Below, piece by piece: positions 6,652-12,053 of a DNA stretch of 15,882 nucleotides. The stretch comes from Anaerolineales bacterium (GTDB lineage Bacteria; Chloroflexota; Anaerolineae; 4572-78; J111): NCBI GenBank assembly GCA_012032575.1, contig JAAUSP010000118.1, positions 1 through 15,882 on the forward strand, in the 5' to 3' direction. The position numbers and the translations under genes are program-made. The number at the start of each line of letters is the position of its first letter. Within the stretch, counting starts at the first letter, position 1. Under the pieces are notes generated by a model, which worked only from the letters and a program-made list of their open reading frames with translations, did not search any database and was not told where the DNA came from.

Positions 6652-6840
6652 TGTTTGAAGGCCATTGGGTTAGGGAATATTCCACCGTTAAGCGGTTGCG
6701 CGCGCATTCCCCAGATGGCACGGTTTTGAACTATTTTGTTGGAAGCGCTTCAGATGTTTTTAATGTAACACCGCTTAACTTCATTTTTTGGCAAATTCTG
6801 TGCAATCTTGGCTGGATATAGATGAAGGGTTTGCAAAAAA

Positions 6841-8088
6841 TTGCAACGTGAAGGTTTTAGTCGGCTGTTAGAAGAAGGGATCAAGAAGCTGGCGGCGGTA
6901 CGGCGGGTATCGCTGCGCCAGGCGCACGATAACCTGGCCGACCGTTTAGCGGTTTCAACCCGCACCATTTACGATTGGCGCAAGGGCAAGCGTTTACCCC
7001 AGCCAGAACTTGTAGCCGGGCTGGCCCACGTTTTTGTGAGCCACGGCGAAACAAATAGCGCCTGGGTTAGAGCATTTTTACTCAAAGGGGAATACGGCGC
7101 ACCCGTTCTGGTTGACCGGCTGTTGCAAGAACTCTTCCCTGCCGAGAAAGAATCGGCCAATATCGCGCCACCAACTTCAGCGAATGGGGCAGGTGGAATA
7201 TCACCGGATTTGCCCAAAACCGACGCCCAGATTCGGCCGGTGGTTTCGGAATTAGCCAATGACATGATGACAGCCCGGGTTCCTCCTTTACCCGGCTTTC
7301 ATACGGAGCGCCGGCAGATCGTCGCGGCTGTGACCTCTGTTCTCAAGACTAAAGAAAGCCAAATACTCGTTTTGTGGGGGCCCGGCGGCGTAGGCAAAAC
7401 CACTCTGGCGATTGAGACAGCTCACGCCCTGGCCTCTGCCTTCCCTGATGGTATCGCCTGGATTGATGCGCACGCTTATACGAGCGTGTCCACCATCCAG
7501 GAAACCCTGGCGCAATGGCTGCATCTCCCTCTCGACGACGGCACACCCGCTCAACGGGGTTATATACTGCAAGCCCGTCTGCGCACCAGGCGCTGTCTGC
7601 TGGTGTTGGACGACTTGCCCGCGTTGCCTGATCTGCCTTATTTACGCCTGAACAGCGAAACAAGCCGGATGATCTGTACCAGCCGCGATGCCAAAGTGGC
7701 CGATTTACTCCAGGCGCCGCTGCTGCGCATTTCCGGTCTTGCCCTGGCCGAAGGGCAAGCGTTATTAGCTCGCTGGGCTGGCCGTCAGGTCGCCGGTGAG
7801 GAATTGGTCACTCGACTGGGCGGGCTGCCGCTGGCTTTGAGTTTGTGTGGGGCGCAGTTACGTTTGGGGATTGAGCCGGAAGAATTATTAGCCGCTTTCA
7901 GAGCAGAACAGGTGGATTTGAGCATTTTGGATCTGGACGATCCGCGCAGCCGAGCCGAAAGCCTGAACCTGTGTTTCGAGACCACCATCCAGCGTCTATC
8001 TGTGCCCGCCCAACAGCGCTTTACCCAATTGGTTATTTGCCGGCGTCACCTTTCAGGAGGCTGCTTTGGCTGCCGTCTGGGGGCTTGA
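6841..8088 (+). CDS. HTH/NB-ARC STAND ATPase, N-terminal part of a frameshifted gene
   Basis: The frame encodes 415 aa. Residues ~22-56 are a helix-turn-helix of XRE-like type (NLADRLAVSTRTIYDWRKGK). After a linker (~100-145) comes an NB-ARC core: Walker A GPGGVGKTT (Lys186), Walker B LLVLDD (Asp257/Asp258), TSR at 280-282 and GGLPLAL at 327-333. The winged helix starts near 365 (SLNLCFETTIQRLSVPAQQRFTQL), and then the frame goes wrong: the last ~18 residues are Arg/Cys/Gly-rich and unlike the family. The proper continuation (LFAGVTFQEAALAAVWGL) lies in the +1 frame from about 8033. The lesion is therefore near 8031-8035, either one extra base or two missing. The start is TTG at 6841 with a GAAGGG 10-11 nt upstream; no better in-frame start exists after the stop at 6823. 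As it stands, this is probably a pseudogene unless the indel is a sequencing error. Confidence 0.8.
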   Translation: MQREGFSRLLEEGIKKLAAVRRVSLRQAHDNLADRLAVSTRTIYDWRKGKRLPQPELVAGLAHVFVSHGETNSAWVRAFLLKGEYGAPVLVDRLLQELFPAEKESANIAPPTSANGAGGISPDLPKTDAQIRPVVSELANDMMTARVPPLPGFHTERRQIVAAVTSVLKTKESQILVLWGPGGVGKTTLAIETAHALASAFPDGIAWIDAHAYTSVSTIQETLAQWLHLPLDDGTPAQRGYILQARLRTRRCLLVLDDLPALPDLPYLRLNSETSRMICTSRDAKVADLLQAPLLRISGLALAEGQALLARWAGRQVAGEELVTRLGGLPLALSLCGAQLRLGIEPEELLAAFRAEQVDLSILDLDDPRSRAESLNLCFETTIQRLSVPAQQRFTQLVICRRHLSGGCFGCRLGA

Positions 8089-9517
8089 CGCCAACGAAAC
8101 ACGGGCAACGTTAAAGCAGTTGCTGCGTTTTGCGTTGATCGAGCGAATAGACCGAACCTATCGCATCCACCCCCTCTTGCACGATTATGCCCGTCAAAAA
8201 TTGGCCGCTTTACCGGCACAAGAGACGGGTTATCAACGCCGGCATGCGGTCTGGTATGTGCGTTATGCCCTTTATCACCCGGCTTTACTGCCCGAAAACA
8301 GCGAGGCAGCCCCGCCTCTGGAGTCAGCCTGGGCTGATAGTGTGGCCGGTGTGCGTTGGGCCACTGCCTCGGCTCCCCGTTTGGCCGCCCAGGCCGTCTT
8401 GTTGGCTCATACCGAACGCCCGGCCTTGCTGGAAGAAATAGGACTTCCGCTTATCGAAGCGGTGGAAACCTATTTGAACGAGGTCAGCAGCGGGGTCGAA
8501 CAAGCCTTGCTCACGGAAGTGCTGGGGGATCTCTACTTACTCCATCAAAATATTCCGGCCGGGTTGGCCCGGTTTGAGGAGGCGGTTAAACTGTGGCAAA
8601 CCGTCGAGAACGGTCTGGCCAGCAGTCAGGCCCAGTTACGCCTGGCCGGTGCCTATTTGTTGGCGCAAGCTCAACCCGCTGCGGCTCAGGCTGCCCGTCA
8701 GGCCCGTCTCATTTTAGAGGCGAGCCTGCCCCTCTCCGCTCAGGATATGGCCCAGGCCGACAGGCTGTTTTACTGGTTTAATCTTGTGTACAACACCCTG
8801 GTGCGTTGGGAATCGTTGCCGGAGGAAGATGTCGCCGCGCTGGCCCGCTGTGCCGAGGCGATGGATCACCCGGCGTTTCAGGCCAGGGGTCTCTCCATTT
8901 ATCGCCTGTGGTGTACCACCCGAGCCGTCGCCCGTTCCGAGGCGATCCGGCAGCGGGGCCGCAAGCTGGCCGTTCAGGCATATTATTTGTGGCGGGCCGC
9001 CGGCCGGCCTGACCGCGCCGACGACGTAGTGAGCTTTGGTAAATATTGGCTGACCAACCGCTACAGCCGCCGCACGGCCCGTCGCTACGCCCGGCGACGC
9101 GCCAATACCACGCCGCCGATCAGCCCCGCACAGGTTCGGCTCATCAAAAATGAAGGCATGCGCTGGTGGTTGAATGCTGCCACAGAACAGAGAGTGGGCT
9201 GGCTGAGCTGGATGCTGCCGCGTTATCTCGCGGCGGATAACCGGCCGCGCCATCCGGTTACGGGGCAATATCTCCCGGTGCTAAAGCCGGGAGACCGCGC
9301 TTACGGTTGGGTAGATGACATTATAAATGTAGGATCTTTGGGGGCGGTGGGCCGCCGGCTGATGCTTGGCTCTCAACCACCCCCGGATCACTTTTTAGAC
9401 GGCCACGAGTGGCGAGCCTTTACGGGGCAGCGGGTTTTACCGCTGTCCCATGAATCCGCCAAAGCCCTGGTTAAACAATACCTGCAAAATCTGGAAGTCG
9501 AGGCCTCGACTGGCTGA
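8066..9517 (+). CDS. C-terminal part of the frameshifted STAND gene, with an unrecognised end domain
   Basis: The frame encodes 483 aa when read from the TTG at 8066, but the homologous reading continues upstream to ~8033, so this TTG is not a natural start. Residues 1-45 complete the winged helix of the preceding ORF (LKQLLRFALIERID, YRIHPLLHDYARQKL). Residues ~80-310 are all-helical and TPR-like (for example ALLTEVLGDLYLLHQNIPAGLARFEEA). Residues ~333-483 differ: an Arg-rich stretch (RRTARRYARRR), then a Trp/Pro-rich region (GMRWWLNAATEQRVGWLSWM, DNRPRHPVTGQYLPVLKPGD) and a final helix. I do not recognise this last domain. Joined to the first part, the protein would be about 890-900 aa. The rest of this frame has no further lesion, suggesting the break is recent or technical. 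Confidence 0.72.
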   Translation: MAAVWGLDANETRATLKQLLRFALIERIDRTYRIHPLLHDYARQKLAALPAQETGYQRRHAVWYVRYALYHPALLPENSEAAPPLESAWADSVAGVRWATASAPRLAAQAVLLAHTERPALLEEIGLPLIEAVETYLNEVSSGVEQALLTEVLGDLYLLHQNIPAGLARFEEAVKLWQTVENGLASSQAQLRLAGAYLLAQAQPAAAQAARQARLILEASLPLSAQDMAQADRLFYWFNLVYNTLVRWESLPEEDVAALARCAEAMDHPAFQARGLSIYRLWCTTRAVARSEAIRQRGRKLAVQAYYLWRAAGRPDRADDVVSFGKYWLTNRYSRRTARRYARRRANTTPPISPAQVRLIKNEGMRWWLNAATEQRVGWLSWMLPRYLAADNRPRHPVTGQYLPVLKPGDRAYGWVDDIINVGSLGAVGRRLMLGSQPPPDHFLDGHEWRAFTGQRVLPLSHESAKALVKQYLQNLEVEASTG

Positions 9518-9534
9518 GAAAGTACAATTGACCG

Positions 9535-9609
9535 TTATCTTGGCGCTATACCGTCGCCGATCGTACCGCCGCCCTCCGGGTCGGCATAGGTTTGCTGAAA
9601 GGTACGCAT
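9535..9609 (-). CDS. Possible 24-aa peptide ORF
   Basis: On the minus strand GGAGG lies 6 nt before an ATG (forward 9607-9609), and the frame reads MRTFQQTYADPEGGGTIGDG plus four more residues (IAPR) before TAA. A CATAAT box with an upstream TG (extended -10; forward 9683-9691) precedes it by ~75 nt. The Shine-Dalgarno sits in one arm of a 7-bp hairpin (forward 9613-9637). No homologue is recognised. It is short enough to be chance; the Shine-Dalgarno quality is the main support. Confidence 0.35.
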   Translation of the reverse strand: MRTFQQTYADPEGGGTIGDGIAPR

Positions 9610-9612
9610 GTT

Positions 9613-9675
9613 GAACCTCCACTGAAAGTTGAGGTTCTGGCCAGAACATTTTGATAAGAATTACATTCGGAATGT
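9613..9675. promoter_or_regulatory. Palindrome cluster between divergent reading frames
   Basis: Three structures lie within 63 bp: GAACCTC/GAGGTTC arms (9613-9619 and 9631-9637, 11-nt loop); a perfect 14-bp palindrome GTTCTGGCCAGAAC (9634-9647); and ACATTCGGAATGT (9663-9675, 6-bp arms around one base). The last overlaps the predicted start point of the minus-strand extended -10 promoter. The region lies 58-120 bp upstream of the HTH-membrane gene at 9734, so dimeric regulator binding, perhaps autoregulation, is a reasonable inference. Confidence 0.45.
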
Positions 9676-9733
9676 TAGCTCGATTATGACAGGAATTTTT
9701 TATTGATTCTAGAACATCAAAAGGTATCAAACC

Positions 9734-12040
9734 GTGTCAAATAGTATCAAAACTGAAACTCAGGAAAGTTTAGATTTTGCTGAGCTATTAAGAACGCTTA
9801 TGCAAAAGAGGGGGGTAACCACTCCTGATGAACTCAGTAAACTTACTGATCTATTCGTATATCTGAAGATAGCTAGGATTCCTAAAGCAACTATTGTTCA
9901 CTGGCTTGATGGAACCGTTACAAAACCACAACGTTGGCAGAGTTTGATTCAGGTGGCAATTGCTCTCAACTTAGAAGAATCTGAAACGGACAAACTTCTC
10001 ACTGTGACAGGTCATCCCAGATTGGACGAGTTACACAAGTTAAAGTTGACCGGCAAAGACGCGAGGTTATTTAAGGCTTATCTAAAGATCAGATTCGAGA
10101 AACATCAAGAAAAAGGTTTGCGCACTTTTTGGTTTGAGGTAAGCAACATTCTCGAACAATTTAAACTAAACACTTCAAATAAAGCAGACCGTCCCTGGCT
10201 CATCATCATAGTTTTGGGTTTGCTGATAGTTTTTTATCTGGCCGCTACCCTCACCCTTCGTTTAGGGTCAACCCTTCCTGAAAGTCTATCGCTCATTGGC
10301 CTGGCCCTGGTAGGGCTGGTGGTCGTTAGCCCTGCCGCCGTTTTCCTCTCTCAATCTCCTCACCGACTAAAAATAATGACGGTGATTACCTTGCTGGCGA
10401 GCCTTATCCTGGCCTGGGGGTGGATAGGGGGCCTGTCGACATTAGCGAATGTCTACAATGAACGGGGTATTAAGGCTTTTGGGTTGAAAAATATCGAAGC
10501 CGCGCGCCGCGATTTTGAACGGGCTATCGCTCTGGATGCAGCCCCGGCCTTTTACCAAAACCTGGCTGGAATCTACGAGTCAACCGATGAGCTTCCCAAA
10601 GCCGTAGAAATCTATGAGCAGGTCATCGAGCGGGATAAAAACTTCACGCCGGCCTATCAACGCTTGAGTTATCTTTACAATCGTCTGGGTAAATTTGAAG
10701 CAGCCCAAACAAAAGCCGATGCCGGCTTGGGCCTTGCTTCCCAACACGCCGAGGTGGATGTGGCTGCCCGGTATGGGTTGCTTTCCAATTTAGGCTGGGC
10801 TTATTTTGAGCAAGCCAAAATCGGGCCGGCGCAAACCACATTGGAAGAGGCGGTTGCCCTGGAAGAGGCGCTCAAGGAATTAAATCAAACCCATGGCGGT
10901 GAATTTCGGCGGACCTTGCCCCATTACTATCTGGCCCAGCTTTATGAGCAGGCTAATCTTCCCGCTGAAGCTAAAGTTCAATGGCAAGAAGCCTGGCAAT
11001 TTTTTAATGAAGCCAATGGGGATCTGCACGAATGGCGGATGCTCATCGGAGAAAAAATTCCCATTACGCTTCATTATTTATTACCTCGTTCTGCTGAGGT
11101 GCGTCTTAAACGGTCCCGCTGGCCCGATTTTTTCCCGGCCACATTCGCGACGGCGTTAGGACCAACCGATCAGGTTGAAGTTAAAGGCGAAGCGCTGGTC
11201 CTCTGCGCTGATTTAAGGGTGAAGCCTATCTCCGGCTTTATTGATCGAACTCCGTGCGGCTTCGAGCCGGCTATTTTGACCTATCAAGGCCGATCTTTTA
11301 TCAATCGTGTTAATCCGGCTGAGACGGCCAGGTTGCCCTATATTATTTACCCGCGTAACACCCTGGTACTCGACAGCCGGCCTATGCTCCTCTGGCATGA
11401 TACCGGTGCGGTGAGCTATACCGTTGGCTTGATTCAGGGCAAGGAAAGTTTGTGGGTAGAGCCGACGGTCACAGGCAATCAACTACTTTATCCGGCCGAC
11501 GCGCCCCACCTCCAGCCTGGGGTAGATTACCGGCTGCTGGTCCGTGATAATACGAGCGGCCAAAATTCCGATCAAGACCCGGCGAAAGGAATAGGGTTCC
11601 GCCTGGCCAATTCCGTGGAATTGGCCAATATTGCCGCCGGACGCGAACAGATTGTGGCCCTGACCGAATTAACCGACCCGGAGCGCGACTTTGCCCTGGC
11701 GCTCTACTACGCCGGGTTGGCGGACATTTCTGACAGCGGATTTTATCCGTTGGGGGAAGCCTGGCAGATGATGGATATCCTGGCCCAAACCCAAAACAGC
11801 CCGGCCCTGCATCTATGGCGGGCCAGGCTACTAGCCCAGCTTAAACTAGCCAATGAAGCAGCCACAGCATTTCAAGCAGCTAAAGAAAGCGCGGCTGTCC
11901 TGGGTGATGTCGAAAGCGAGGCGGCGGCCTACGCCGGGTTATGGTGTTTGGTCGGTGACAAAGCCGAGGCTGATGAAGCCTTACGAAGGTATCAACAGTT
12001 GGGCCATCCGGTGGAAAAGCCGGAAAACCTGTGCCAATAA
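9734..12040 (+). CDS. HTH - three-transmembrane - TPR - beta-sandwich-like sensor protein
   Basis: The product is 768 aa, from a GTG at 9734 with AAAAGG ending 9 nt upstream. Residues ~14-96 form a helix-turn-helix region (LLRTLMQKRGVTTPDEL, then IPKATIVHWLDGTVTKP). A charged linker follows (100-150), then three hydrophobic segments at ~154-175, 185-205 and 214-234. Residues ~240-440 are TPRs (IKAFGLKNIEAARRDFERAI, AVEIYEQVIERD). Residues ~535-605 look like an Ig/Fn3-like beta-sandwich (LPYIIYPRNTL, SYTVGLI, LQPGVDYRLLV), a type seen beside CHAT proteins in filamentous cyanobacteria. A second TPR-like stretch follows (650-760). With the HTH inside, three spans put the TPR and beta part outside the membrane. 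No enzymatic motif is seen. The stop is 13 nt before the CHAT gene, so they are an operon. The first ~460 bases are AT-richer than the rest (37-43% GC in sampled lines against 53-62%), suggesting a domain fusion. Confidence 0.85.
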   Translation: MSNSIKTETQESLDFAELLRTLMQKRGVTTPDELSKLTDLFVYLKIARIPKATIVHWLDGTVTKPQRWQSLIQVAIALNLEESETDKLLTVTGHPRLDELHKLKLTGKDARLFKAYLKIRFEKHQEKGLRTFWFEVSNILEQFKLNTSNKADRPWLIIIVLGLLIVFYLAATLTLRLGSTLPESLSLIGLALVGLVVVSPAAVFLSQSPHRLKIMTVITLLASLILAWGWIGGLSTLANVYNERGIKAFGLKNIEAARRDFERAIALDAAPAFYQNLAGIYESTDELPKAVEIYEQVIERDKNFTPAYQRLSYLYNRLGKFEAAQTKADAGLGLASQHAEVDVAARYGLLSNLGWAYFEQAKIGPAQTTLEEAVALEEALKELNQTHGGEFRRTLPHYYLAQLYEQANLPAEAKVQWQEAWQFFNEANGDLHEWRMLIGEKIPITLHYLLPRSAEVRLKRSRWPDFFPATFATALGPTDQVEVKGEALVLCADLRVKPISGFIDRTPCGFEPAILTYQGRSFINRVNPAETARLPYIIYPRNTLVLDSRPMLLWHDTGAVSYTVGLIQGKESLWVEPTVTGNQLLYPADAPHLQPGVDYRLLVRDNTSGQNSDQDPAKGIGFRLANSVELANIAAGREQIVALTELTDPERDFALALYYAGLADISDSGFYPLGEAWQMMDILAQTQNSPALHLWRARLLAQLKLANEAATAFQAAKESAAVLGDVESEAAAYAGLWCLVGDKAEADEALRRYQQLGHPVEKPENLCQ

Positions 12041-12047
12041 AAAGGAG
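12041..12047 (+). promoter_or_regulatory. Shine-Dalgarno fixing the CHAT gene start at 12054
   Basis: AAAGGAG lies 6 nt before the ATG at 12054. The frame is open further upstream to 11853, but that part overlaps the preceding gene, and only the start at 12054 gives a signal peptide. Confidence 0.75.
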
Positions 12048-12053
12048 CCACTC

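Noticed and set aside
6788..6822. TTGGCA / TATAGA promoter before the second STAND gene
   Set aside because: Spacing of 21-23 nt is too long for a sigma70 promoter.
8714..9268. 184-codon minus-strand frame inside the second STAND gene
   Set aside because: Long antisense frames are common in GC-rich coding DNA; the plus-strand frame has the coherent helical repeat pattern.
11853..12053. Upstream extension of the CHAT ORF by 67 codons
   Set aside because: It overlaps the preceding gene in another frame, and the signal peptide and Shine-Dalgarno clearly place the start at 12054.
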